A stretch of 64,000 nucleotides of DNA from the NCBI GenBank assembly GCA_026724425.1, contig JAIUCV010000022.1, forward strand, positions 9,672,696 to 9,736,695, in the 5' to 3' direction. Source of the DNA: Erythrophleum ivorense. Its lineage: Eukaryota; Streptophyta; Magnoliopsida; Fabales; Fabaceae. The translations under genes were made by a program, and so were the position numbers. Below are positions 36,644-47,542 of the stretch, piece by piece. A model generated the notes under the pieces. It did not search any database and was not told the origin of the DNA. It saw only the letters and a program-made list of their open reading frames with translations. Every line of letters starts with the position of its first letter. Position 1 is the first letter of the stretch.

Positions 36644-38954
36644 ATGGATGTTAGCGATTCGCAAAAGGATGCGAATGCTCTGGAGAATCGACCTGGGATC
36701 TTCGTGATCGGATCTTCCAACGTTGGCAAACGCACGCTCTTGTCCCGTTAGTTGCTCTCTCTTCTCCTTATTCTATTGCCGTGAAATTTTTCAATAGCCG
36801 TCTCAAATCTCAATAACTAAATTTAGTTACTTCTATCATATTTTACGTGAAAGCTTTAGCTATACTTCGGTTTGCATAAAATATTTACTTTTCCTCAACG
36901 ATGTCCTCTGTTGGCTAATTAACCCATTAACCTGATTGCTCTCCTACTAAGATTTAATTTAGAACTGTGCCTGTCATCTAATTCATGAAATCAACTCGGG
37001 GTCAATATTTCATGTGGAGATATCACTTTTAAATTTAATGGCTCGTACAAATGTGTACTTGTTACGTTCTGGATTTTAACCAAGATGTTGTACTAAAGCC
37101 CTGATGCTTATGTTAATTCTATGTTATCGTATCCACCATTCTTGGATTACTACACGATTTGATTTTCCATGGGGCGCAAATTGATTTGATGTACTCTGTT
37201 GACTCCAGGATTGCTCTCTGTTGATTTTGAAGATGCTTCCGATTCAGCCTCTGATGTATCTGTTCATGGGTATGTTGCTTGTGAATAATTTTTTCTAACT
37301 CATTGCTTAACATATCTCTCAGAACTTTCTCAGTGTACATTTTATGCAATGAACAGGTGGACTATCAACACTAAGTACTACACCGCTGATGTTTCTGTGT
37401 GGATGGCTCATCTTAGTGATGACTTTTCTGTTGGGAACCTGCCCATATCTCACCAATTGACTGCTTTGGTGATGGTTTTTGACATGAGTGATGTTAGCAT
37501 CCTTCACTTTGACTCTTTTTCAATTGTTAGTGTTACTTGTAATCCTTAAACAAAGTTTTGTGTAATCCTTAATCATGTGTTAATCTGTTCTTGAGCTATA
37601 TTCTTGTTTTCCATGTGCATACATATGTGTTAGCAATGACATGTTGATGTAATATATCTTTGGTCTTTCTAAACTATGTGCAGTTATCTTCTCTAGCTGC
37701 ACTTCAAGATTGGGTATCACGGACTGATATTCAAAACTTTGAGATATTATTATGTATTGGAAATAAAGTGGATCTGGTTCCAGGTCATCCAGTTCATACT
37801 GAATACAGAAGACGATTACAGAAACATGAAGACTCTGCTGTTGATCCTTGTGCTGAGTTCACTGAGTATGGAATATCTGAGTCTGAAGGAACTAGTTTAT
37901 TGGGGAATGAAGAATCATCATCATGGGAGTTCAGAAGATCCTATTTGGAATGGTTCACTGAGCGTAACATTGAATTCATCGAGGCGTGTGCCTCCAATGC
38001 TGATTTTGACAAATGTAAACCTTGCTTGTCCTTCTGTTGCAATGATCCAGTCCACTGTTTAATATGACGTGGGTTCCTCTAAATTTTACTGAGTTCCCAT
38101 GTAGATGAGTCATAATCATAATACACGACAATGGTGGGTTTTGTGTAACAATTAATTATTGAAGGATGACAAATAATATCATTCTAGAACATCATCATGA
38201 ACAAAGGAAAATTATTTCCAAATTGTACAATGTCAATACATGTATTGCATCACTGAAATAGAATAAACTCTTGTTGACAGGCTTGTCTGTTGATGGTGAT
38301 TCACAAGGAGTTGAACGGCTATATGGTGCTCTTTCTGCTCATATGTGGCCTGGGATGACCTTAAAATCTGGTGATAGAATAGGTGAACCATCATTGCCCG
38401 AGAAAGAAGGTTTTTCTTCCATTTATTCTTCTTGTTTCTTGGAGCAGGCTGCATGCCACTTCCTGTTTTATAGTATAAATTCTTTTCTATTTATGGTTAT
38501 CTTTTCTTTTTCAGAGTTTTCTTCGGAAGAATCTGATTATGAATTGGAGTATGAAGTTTTATCAGCTGGTTCAGCTGATCCTTGGGATGACACAGAACAA
38601 GGTTGGGCTTGTGCTGCTGCCTTAGATGTTGGAGGATCAGTTCCGCAAAACAACCCCATCACAGTCTTTGAACTCAGGGATGGAACTAAGCCTGATAAAA
38701 ATTTGCAACCCTCAACCTCAAGCACCGTATTGCAGGATGAGAGTGACAAGGAAGTGGCGGATTCTGAAGGAGATGGGGAAGCAGTTAAAGGTCTTGACTT
38801 AGAGGATTTGGAACAGTTGATGTCTGAGATAGGAAATATGCGTGCTGGCTTAAGATTGATGCCTGATTTCCAGAGAAGGGAAATGGCTGCGAAGCTGGCC
38901 TTGAAAATGGCTTCCATGTTTGGGGGAGGTAGTGATGATGAAGAAAAACTTTAG
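36644..38954 (+). CDS. Alpha/gamma-adaptin-binding protein p34 homologue (AAGAB-like)
   Basis: Homologue of AAGAB/p34, a cytosolic chaperone that in animals assists assembly of AP-1 and AP-2 clathrin adaptors; the plant role is inferred. Exons: 36644-36746, 37209-37269, 37357-37492, 37684-38014, 38281-38409, 38515-38954. All junctions are GT-AG and in phase, giving 399 codons plus TAG. Residues 18-35 form a P-loop-like GSSNVGKR (23-30), with Arg where GTPases have Ser/Thr. NKVD (127-130) matches the base-recognition G4 motif. This fits a Rab-like pseudo-GTPase fold. The middle (about 254-340) is acidic and Ser-rich. The end (LEDLEQLMSEIGNMR to MASMFGG) is the conserved helical C-terminal domain. 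The last intron (38410-38514) is 105 bases and has no in-frame stop. Confidence 0.93.
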
Positions 38955-39385
38955 AGAATATAACATGTTAGCTTGTGAGATTTCAGTTAGAAGTGTCTTA
39001 TGAATGTCAATGTTGGGATTTTAATGAGCTATCCAATTGGAAGATGAGCAACCTCCCTTAGACAAAGATCGGGGACTCTTTCATGCTACTGCTCTTTGCT
39101 ACTCTTGGTGACTGCAGAGCATGATTCGAGACCAATGACTCCTATTTTATAGCCCATATTTTGTGGAGCAGTACATTTTGTTCAAAAATTGAATGTGTCT
39201 AGTCATGTTTATGGTACCTATACAGGTACTACTGCTAGTGTTGCAAGATACTCATTGATAAGTTATTATACGAAGTGTTATCTATAATGCTCTAAATATC
39301 TAGTCTTGTTAGTTATGCGCTTCTTGAGATAAGATCAAACCCTAGTTGCAACGAAGAAGTTGGAAGGAAAGTGACATATTTTCTT
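38955..39385. other. 3' flank of the p34 gene
   Basis: Probably includes the 3' untranslated region. No further gene was seen. Confidence 0.4.
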
Positions 39386-39680
39386 GGATCCAGATCCACT
39401 GCAGTGGCCTCTGCAGTGGATAATCTGGACCGTCCAGATTAATTTGGACGGTTCAGATCTTTTTTTTTTTAGATTTTGAAATTTTTTTTTATAAGAGACA
39501 GTGTAAAATAAAAAAAATTCTTAACTGTGAATTTTGAAAAAAATAAAGTTTTAACTAAAACAAATATAGAAAAAATTTGAACCATTAAAATTTTGATTTG
39601 GATGGTTGAGATTTCGTGGGAGAGGGAAAATAGAGAAAAATAATTGAGAGGATCTATTTCCTATTTTCTTCCATGCGCAC
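39386..39680. mobile_element. Palindrome-rich MITE-like segment
   Basis: ATCCACTGCAG (39394-39404) and CTGCAGTGGAT (39411-39421) form a perfect inverted pair. CCACTGCAGTGG is itself a 12-base palindrome. CCGTCCA (39430-39436) pairs with TGGACGG (39445-39451). The motif TTTGGACGGTTCAGAT recurs as TTTGGATGGTTGAGAT at about 39597-39612. No coding capacity is present; the termini are unclear. Confidence 0.4.
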
Positions 39681-39699
39681 TGTGTTTCTTAATTTGCAA

Positions 39700-41455
39700 G
39701 TCTTATTTATAGTGGTGTAATAGCATTGTACCGCTTTTATCAGTTTAGGGGATGGTGGGTAGGATTCTTAAACAAGATAAGGTAGTCTGATATTTTGGTG
39801 CCACTTATTTGGGCAGTCAATAGAGAGAAGGCAAGTAACATACGAGTGAGATGTCATGTTCTGATGAGTCAGGTACTAAAAGAAAAGGTATGATGAAGGT
39901 AGGAAAAGTAGGCGGTAAGCAACTAATTGAGTTATCAACTTGGTTGAAAACAATATAAGAGTGGCTTGAAGCTACAATTGGATGTAATTGCTGATAGTCA
40001 TGCTACTCTCTAATCTAATCATGGATTCGCAAGATCAGGGAAAAAATCGGCTATTACTTTTTAACATTGTTGGTGAGTTGTGTTCACACTAAATATAGCA
40101 GAATAAGAGAGAAAAAGAAAGTGAAATTATAATTTAAATCTTTTTTCGTTTAAATTTATATAAAATTTTCTATCTCTTACCTGTTCTCTTAAATTGATAC
40201 ATATTTTAAGGAAAAAAGTATTCAATTTAAATCTTAATTGAAAAAAATTAAAATTAAAATGGTATAATCTTTTTCTTTCGCTCCATTATTCCCGAGAGTA
40301 GTCCAGAGGATAACCTAGGAAGATAAATGGTGGGTGGACCCTCACACATAATCCCACCAAAAGCCAAAAAAAGTAGAAGATGCTATCAATTATCAGCTCT
40401 CTATAGGCATCAACGGTGTCTGAACTCTAGAGCGCTCCTCCACCCTCTCCCCCAATAACGGATTTTCTGTAGACAGGAATTAGGATAGATGCGGAAGAGG
40501 ACCACAAAGCCGAAGGGCATCTCTGCCTTTTCCTTTACTCCAATTACGTGCTTCTTGTCTTATCTTCCCTTTAACCTTAAATTTATTTAATATTTTCCTT
40601 TTTATGTTGCCCCCTCGTTATTGGGTATTTCATTTTTTGCCAAATATTTGTTTAATGAAGATGACCAGAGGATCCACACATGGTGGAAATAAAGCTTCAT
40701 GAAGGAGGATAGGTACCACCTATGAATGTTCAGCATTGAATAGTAAAAACCTTGCTCGCTCATGATTCCCTTTCAGTAATATCATTAATATGATTCCCAT
40801 ACATAATGACTCAATGGTACACACCACATGGTACATACGAGGTAATTGCAGTGCCCTCCAACAGAAGGGGAAAAGGCAAAATATGAAAAGAAACAAAAGG
40901 GGAAAACGAACAAAGACTACTACATAGGAAGTGACAAAAACCAGTGCGCTGCTTGTTTAACGGAGCTATGCTGGTTGGGGTTGGGCTGGTTGGCTAACAT
41001 GCAAGCGATGCTTCTCATCTCTGGTTCTGTCCAGCTTGTCTGTACACTTGTTCATTAGATGGGATCGCCTTTAATGCACAAGACACAACATATCAACGAC
41101 AAACTAGATCTTTTTTTATTATTAAAAGATCATCCTGAGAATAAAAGTCCTGCGGTTTGATTGTTCCGGATAATTCTTAATTCAACATTGCGATGCCCCT
41201 ATCCCTTTAATTAATATAATATACTACTTGTTTTAAAAATATTCATCCTCAATGATGGAGAGAATTGTAATCTTTCTTTTGTCCTCATTTGATTTACAAG
41301 GACCAATCTCCAATCATTTCAACCGTGGCAAAAAGTAAACAATTTGGGGAAGTGAAAATTTGAAACATGAAAATGAAAAATTGCCCAAAGTTCATTCTCT
41401 TCCAATCAACTCGAAGAAAGAAAAATCTTACATAAAAAAGAAAACTAGTATTTGT
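39700..41455. other. Intergenic, no gene recognised
   Basis: Lies between the convergent p34 and RING genes. Several short ORFs, including 40846-41058, have no family resemblance. The right-hand 100 bases are probably the 3' untranslated region of the RING gene. Confidence 0.45.
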
Positions 41456-42106
41456 TCATGGGAGGAATCCATTATTAACTGTGTGCCTGTAATGATTGCT
41501 AATAGAGTTATTAACATAATCATTATTAGCAGCAGTAGTGGCATTATCGTCTTCTCTGGACTTGAGCTCCGGTTCACTAACACTGATTCCAGTGGCTCCT
41601 TCGCCGCCAACCGCCGGGTAAAGGCCGCACTTCCGGCACATCGCTGCCACCGCAAGAATCTGTCGACAAGAAGGGCACGAAGAGTGGGATCCAAGCCACG
41701 TGTCTATGCACGCCACGTGGAATCCGTGGCCACACCGCGGCAGAACTCGGATCTCGTCGCCTTCGACGAACTCGGACAAGCAAATCGCGCACTCCGACGT
41801 GGCCACCCACTTCTCTGGATTGCTGTCAATGTAAGTGAATTTGGGTATGGATTGGAGCACCTTCTTCTTCAGACCCTTGTTCGCCAGAGCTTGCCTTGGA
41901 GATCCCCCAACGGTGCCGGAGCCGCCGCGCCGGAGCCACGCGCAGCGAGCTACAGCGATGAGGCCCACCATGCATATGAGAGCGCAAAGCAGAGCCGCGA
42001 GGATCACCACGAAGTCTGATTCCAAAGCCACGGCCTCCGGAGGCGGCGCCGCTGCAACGGGGGTGGTGGCGGTGGCGTTGTCTGAGGATTTGATGATACG
42101 AGTCAT
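41456..42106 (-). CDS. RING-H2 E3 ubiquitin ligase, ATL family (RHA3/ATL8/ATL80-like)
   Basis: Membrane-anchored E3 ligase that would pass ubiquitin from an E2 to target proteins. The single exon of 216 residues is typical of ATL genes, which are mostly intronless. An alanine/proline-rich start leads to one membrane helix (about 32-53, VVILAALLCALIC). The ATL 'GLD' region follows (76-92, NKGLKKKVLQSIP). The RING-H2 is C106-x2-C109-x15-C125-x-H127-x2-H130-x2-C133-x10-C144-x2-C147. A short C-rich tail ends in GFLP, as in RHA3/ATL8/ATL80 relatives. An in-frame ATG lies 42 bases upstream (42148). The start at 42106 was chosen because MTR is the conserved start of these relatives. The gene is convergent with the p34 gene. 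Confidence 0.95.
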   Translation of the reverse strand: MTRIIKSSDNATATTPVAAAPPPEAVALESDFVVILAALLCALICMVGLIAVARCAWLRRGGSGTVGGSPRQALANKGLKKKVLQSIPKFTYIDSNPEKWVATSECAICLSEFVEGDEIRVLPRCGHGFHVACIDTWLGSHSSCPSCRQILAVAAMCRKCGLYPAVGGEGATGISVSEPELKSREDDNATTAANNDYVNNSISNHYRHTVNNGFLP

Positions 42107-42203
42107 GGGAAAAGTGTGTGTGTGATGGAGAAAAGAGAGAGAAAGCAAGAGGTATTAATATTAATGAGGGGCTTGCAGGAAGTTTGTAGAGTAGAGGGAA
42201 GTA

Positions 42204-42210
42204 CTTTATA
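42204..42210 (-). promoter_or_regulatory. TATA box of the RING gene
   Basis: The minus strand reads ATTATAAAGTAC here, about 100 bases upstream of the start codon. This leaves a 5' leader of roughly 70 bases. Identified by motif and position only. Confidence 0.5.
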
Positions 42211-42309
42211 ATTGGAGGTGAAGGCGAATTGCAAGTAGTGCGCGAGAGGATAAGACTGGAAACACGACACTCGAGTCAAAACCCCACTAAACGCACAGCA
42301 CCTGGCCAA

Positions 42310-42590
42310 CGTGATTTGGATCGAACTATACTGTGTCTACTTTTGACAAAATTTTATATTATTTATAATTAAATTATTGATTTATTTTCAGTATTATAAA
42401 TACAAGAAAAATAATTTTTATGTAATTATTTATAATTTTACTATTAAAATTTTTCTCAATTAAATTATATATTATATTTTAATTAAAAAATTATAAACTT
42501 GTTATATTTTATATTGATAAAAAAATTTATAGATTAAAAATTTTTTAATTAAAAGAATAATAATTACAGTAAAAATAAAAACTTCTCTAA
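42310..42590. other. Very A+T-rich spacer upstream of the RING gene
   Basis: Nearly pure A/T sequence separates the RING promoter from the copia LTR-like region. No gene is present. Confidence 0.45.
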
Positions 42591-42599
42591 TTGTCTTTG

Positions 42600-44000
42600 T
42601 GGTTATATAAAATCATGTTTGAAACTTCACATGTTCCATAGTAGATCACTCTAAATCCTCTCTCTCAAACTTTTTATGTGCGTATAAATGTTTTCTCAAA
42701 ACATATTAGAGTTCCATTGTAACATCCTATTTATAGATCTCCTAAGTAAGTCTTAGTAGGATAGAATTTTTATATACCTAATAAAATATATCCAACTAAT
42801 AAAATATAATTCCTCATATTAAAATTCAAATTTTAATTATCAAATGATTAATTATCTCGACTTCTTTTGAAATAATAACCAATTATCCTAATATTTAATT
42901 ATTTAATATCTTAGTTTAAATATTATGATACTAATTTAGATTAAGATTTATTCCATTAATAAATCTACCATCATCTGCCTATATGTGATAGGATAAATTC
43001 ACACAAAATCTTTCCTCTTGGTTTCATACGAAGTGCCTACCCTAATTGCTTGAACACTATGGTTGAAAGCTTTTATACTAGCAATCATTTTTTATTCCCT
43101 TGTTGTATTGTTAATGTGCCTCAAATACCCTGAATCTATCCATATACAGTTTACATGTAGTATCTCTAATCCCTCATTAGTTTTATTTGCCTAAAGCGTT
43201 ACTTTTGTAATTCCCATATGCCCTGTGTCAACACTTCTTATGCTTCTAAAAATGGGTTCATAATAGATATATCTCATACACAAGCATCTTTCGCCCATAT
43301 ATTACTAAGATTAGAGTTTGTTGCTTTCCTAACATTGTTCGTTTAGGTCATGTTATCACAACCCTTGGTTACGTATTAAGGTAGAATACACTAACCCATC
43401 ACCTTATAATTTTGTCAAAATTATAAAGGCATCAGTGTAAATTATTTTCTTTTATGAGAGTTATATAAAGTAGGGATTCATTTATTTGCCTCCTAAATTA
43501 TGGTCTTAAAGTCACATGTGATATAAAATGCATGCTAGGATGTACCTCTTTATTTCATAAAAATGTATGTTGATTTTTTTAAAATCATTTTACACCATAC
43601 AAATCTTAACCTAGGTACATCTTGTCCCTAACCCAAGTTCTCCCACTCTACTCGCCTTTCATGGCACCTAAAGGTGGTTACACATCTAGCTACAAGTATT
43701 ATAAATGGTGGGTATCCATAATTTAATCTTTTATATGACATAATTTATTTGAATCTCATCTTGATCTTCACACCAAGGTGACATTTTTTATTTTTTTGTG
43801 TTCTTATTAGTTGCTTAAACCTTTTGGCAACCTTCCTTAATACTTAAGAAATAGAAATGTCTTATATTAGCTCGCTTCTCATAAATGCCCAAGGTAGTTG
43901 CTCATGTAAGGGAGTCAATCTTACCAACTTGTATGAAATATTGCTATCTTGTATATGTATTTATTGTGATGTATGGAATTAAAAACTTGTTCATTCATTA
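42600..44000 (-). repeat. Probable 3' LTR region of copia relic K
   Basis: It lies just beyond the pol end on the element's minus strand. TATAAATAGG on the minus strand (42726-42735) is a strong TATA box for an LTR promoter. A purine-rich AGAGTGGGAGAACTT (minus, about 43640) could be the polypurine tract. Neither LTR edge could be fixed, and the partner LTR is not in the window. Confidence 0.4.
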
Positions 44001-44399
44001 AAAAAAATGCATCCATACATTTTAAACAAAACTGGGAGATAACTCTAAAATCTATGTACTCCTAGATAATCTACATGTTTTGTAAATACATCTCCAAGTA
44101 TAGGCTTTGTTAAGGGATTACCAATAATTTGTTATGTAGTAAAGATTGTAAAGTAATTTATTTTTCTACTATGATATCTTTGACAAAATTATACTTATCC
44201 TTATATGTTTAGTCTTTTCGTGATACTCAGGGTCCTTGGTGTAAGCTATGACTACTTGATTGTCACAATATAATACAATTGGATCTATTAGTTCACTAAA
44301 GATCCTTATGTGTTCCATAAATCTTGTTACAACTAGTTCTACTTAGTCATTCTCATATCATATGTTCTCAAATGCAATAAAAATACAACTATAGTAAAG

Positions 44400-46384
44400 C
44401 TTTTAGCAGTGGACTATAGCCATTCCATATGTCAAATGAACCTATGAGGGCTAAAATTAGAATTTCTCTCCATTTTAATTCATAACTTTCATAGAAACAT
44501 TTATTTTAACCATGGTCATAATAGAGGAGCCATTTGCATAATGGAGCCATATAGCCAAATTTGACCTTTTTACCATATTAAGGTCTTAATTTTAAAAATT
44601 TATAACTTTAGTTATACAACTCCAATTTATGCAAGTTAAGTATCTACAGAAATTTTATGATATGAACTTTTTGCTGTAAAAATTCCAAGTTGAAATGAAT
44701 CCATTTGGCCCTTCAAAAGTTATGAAAACAAAGAACTAGATATTATGAATAGTAGCTAGTATATGGCAAATTTTTAGGGCCAACTTTGGAAGTTCCTCTA
44801 ATATTCTATATAGCTTAGAAGAATGCAAACCTTAGCTTGTTAGAAAGCTCCACATATCTCTTAATTGCTTGCCAAATGTCAACTTCAAACTAGGTCATTT
44901 GGGCTATTAAGGGTAATTTTACATTTTATGACTCATTTGGACCAAATTTTGGTTCCAAAGTAATCTAATTGAACTCTAAAGTGCAATCTCTTCCTTTGAG
45001 CAAAAAGCAATCCATTCATACTTCCTTTCTATAAGGGCCAATACAAGAAACATGGCTAGCTTCTAAATATCACTATCCCACTTTCATCAAGACATATGGA
45101 ACCATGCACTTTGCATATACCAAAACATGTCATATTTACATGATTCTATAACAAATTTGCATACATTCATTGTCTCAAACTTGTACATAAAGAGATATTA
45201 CATATCATCATAATATACATCATAGTTGCTCACTCATTTGTCTTATAATATACATCAATAAATGTATACATAAAAAGTTTGCTAATATACTCTCTCTAAA
45301 CACTAAGTCTTCTTAGTTTCCTTTTATTTACTAGTGGTGCCTTTGGAAGCTAGAAACCTTGACGTACTGCTAACTACTTCCTTCTTTTCTTTTTTCTTAG
45401 GCCTTCTTGGGTTGGCGCACACACAATGGTGGAATTGCATTAGCTTGGCCATATTTGGAAGCTCTTGAAATGGTTATTCTTTTGCTATATTTGGTTTCTT
45501 TAAATCTCCTCTTTTTCTTAAGAGGCTAGCCACAAAAATCCTCCTTTTAAGAAACTATTTGGCTCCTTCTTCCTTTCTCCTTCCTCCTCCTTCTCATGCC
45601 TCCATAGATGTGTCTTGAAGCTGAAATAAGTCAGTTAGAAAGGATGGAGGAGGTGGTGTAGTCATATAAGAAGAAAAGGGAGATACTCTTAACAAATTTA
45701 AAAATACTGATTACGTCCCTTTACTTAAAATCCTCTGTTTGAGTCCCTTTTCATCCTTTTCAAAAACTATCTTTCCATACTAAAATCTAGGCTTTTATTT
45801 TATTAAAAAATCTACTCAGAGGGTTCAGGGGTTTAAAATAGTTTGAAAAAGTCTAGTCTAAAATATTCCTACTAAGAAGCCTAATTTGTACATCGTTAAG
45901 GATTTAATCATTCTGACCTTATCTGGTTAATCTACTAATCTTATTTTATCATACTAGTAATAACCCTTGCAAATCCAGGGGTTGTAAAAAAATGTGAGCC
46001 CCACAACAAAAATTTTTAAAAAAAGAAGTATGAAAAAAAAATTTAAAAGAAAAAAGTACGGATGAATAGTGCATGAACAATATATAAACAATGCAAAAAA
46101 TAGTACACAAACAGTGCACATGACATGACATTATGAACAATGTCCTGAGCCTACGTCTTATATATATATAAAATAGATTATGATGAGGGATATAAGTATC
46201 TCATGATAATTAAATCCTTAATTTTTTTTGCTTTTCGATTAGACTAGCCCCTTTTTCTTCTATTTTACATCCTTCGCTTTTTTAACCTTTTCCTTCCACT
46301 TCTTTTAAACTTCTAGTCCCTCATTATCATGTTAATTAGCTTTTCTCTTGATGTTTAGAAATTTAGAAAATATAGGATATGACA
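44400..46384 (-). mobile_element. Decayed family T-like insertion in the RNase H of element K
   Basis: RNase H text ends at IWLRRF just right of 46384 and its tail resumes left of about 44395. The inserted 2 kb contains family T-like stretches (compare about 44400-45900 with 6300-8900). The right edge GGATATGACA could be a mutated TATTACA terminus. The left terminus and target duplication were not found; it is probably truncated. Confidence 0.45.
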
Positions 46385-46639
46385 AATCTTCTTAGCCATA
46401 TTATCTCTTATACTATTGCAAAACAAGCAACAAACTTAACTTCCATGGTTAACAATATGCATGTTCCACAAAATGGTACCATTGTTTAGCAAAAATACAT
46501 AACTAAAGGTGGATTTGTCCTTGTCCAAATCACCACCCCACTCAACATCTGAGTAACCCACTAGTTATAGGTCACTTCCCTTATAGCACAATTTGTAACT
46601 AATAGTGCCCTTCAAGTATCTTATACTCCTTTTGACTAC

Positions 46640-47542
46640 TTGCCAATGCTCCTTTCCTAGATTACATTGAAAGTGACTTACAAGGCTTACAATAAAGCAA
46701 CTATCGAGTCTTGTACACATCATTGCATACTACTAGAGTAAGGGACTCTATTTGTTCAGACTGAGTCTTAGGATAAATTTTACGGCTTAAATGGTGGCCT
46801 TTTGCCATAAGGGTATCTATAAGTTTATAATTTTTCACTTTAAACCGCTCAAGAATCTTCTTGATATATGACTCTTGTGACAGAGCGATCAGATTCTTAG
46901 TCCAATCCCTTGGGGTTTTAACTTTAAGGATATACTCTGATTTATCTATGTCGTTCATTTCAAAATTGAGGGATGACCAACTCTTAATGACATTTATAAG
47001 AATTAGACTACTTTTGACTAGAAGTATATCATCCACATTAAGGGATAGTATTACTAAGTCCTTTTAAAATTGTTTTACATACACACAATGGCCTTCACTG
47101 ATCATTTGGAAATCATAAGATGTAATTGCTTGATAAAATCTTAAATACTATTACATAGATGATTGTTTGAGTCTATAAATGAAACTATAGAATTTACAAA
47201 CGTTGCACTTCTTGCCTTTTTAGGCTGGTTGTTTCACATAAATTCCCTCATCTAGTTCTCTATTGAGAAAAACAGACTTTACATCCATATGATACAATTC
47301 TAAGTTCAAATTTGTGACTATTGCTAGAATAAGCCTAATTGAACTAAATTTCATTATAGGCGAGACGCTATCTTCATAATCCATACCCTCTTGCTATGTA
47401 TACCCCTTGGCCACTAAGCAAGCCTTATATCCTTCAATAGAACTATCTACCTTTCTTTTAATTTTGAGAACCCACTTGTTCCAAAATGCCTTTTGACATA
47501 GCAAAACTTTAACCAAGTTCTAGATATGGTTAGTTCTCATAG
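46640..47542 (-). pseudogene. Copia reverse transcriptase fragment of element K
   Basis: The longest open piece (46701-47036) includes VDDILL and IALSQESYIKKILERF, hallmarks of copia reverse transcriptase around and after the catalytic aspartates. To its right on the + map, in shifted frames, come LELYHMDVKSVFLN and NKWVLKIKRK. The domain is cut at 47543 by element E and its beginning is found at 53483-53560. Confidence 0.8.

Noticed and set aside
40846..41058. 70-codon + ORF between the p34 and RING genes
   Set aside because: No family resemblance, no conserved context and ordinary intergenic composition.
41360..42019. 219-codon + strand ORF
   Set aside because: It is the antisense of the RING-H2 gene, whose ring ligands, membrane helix and C-terminus are all readable on the minus strand. 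The + reading has no family features.
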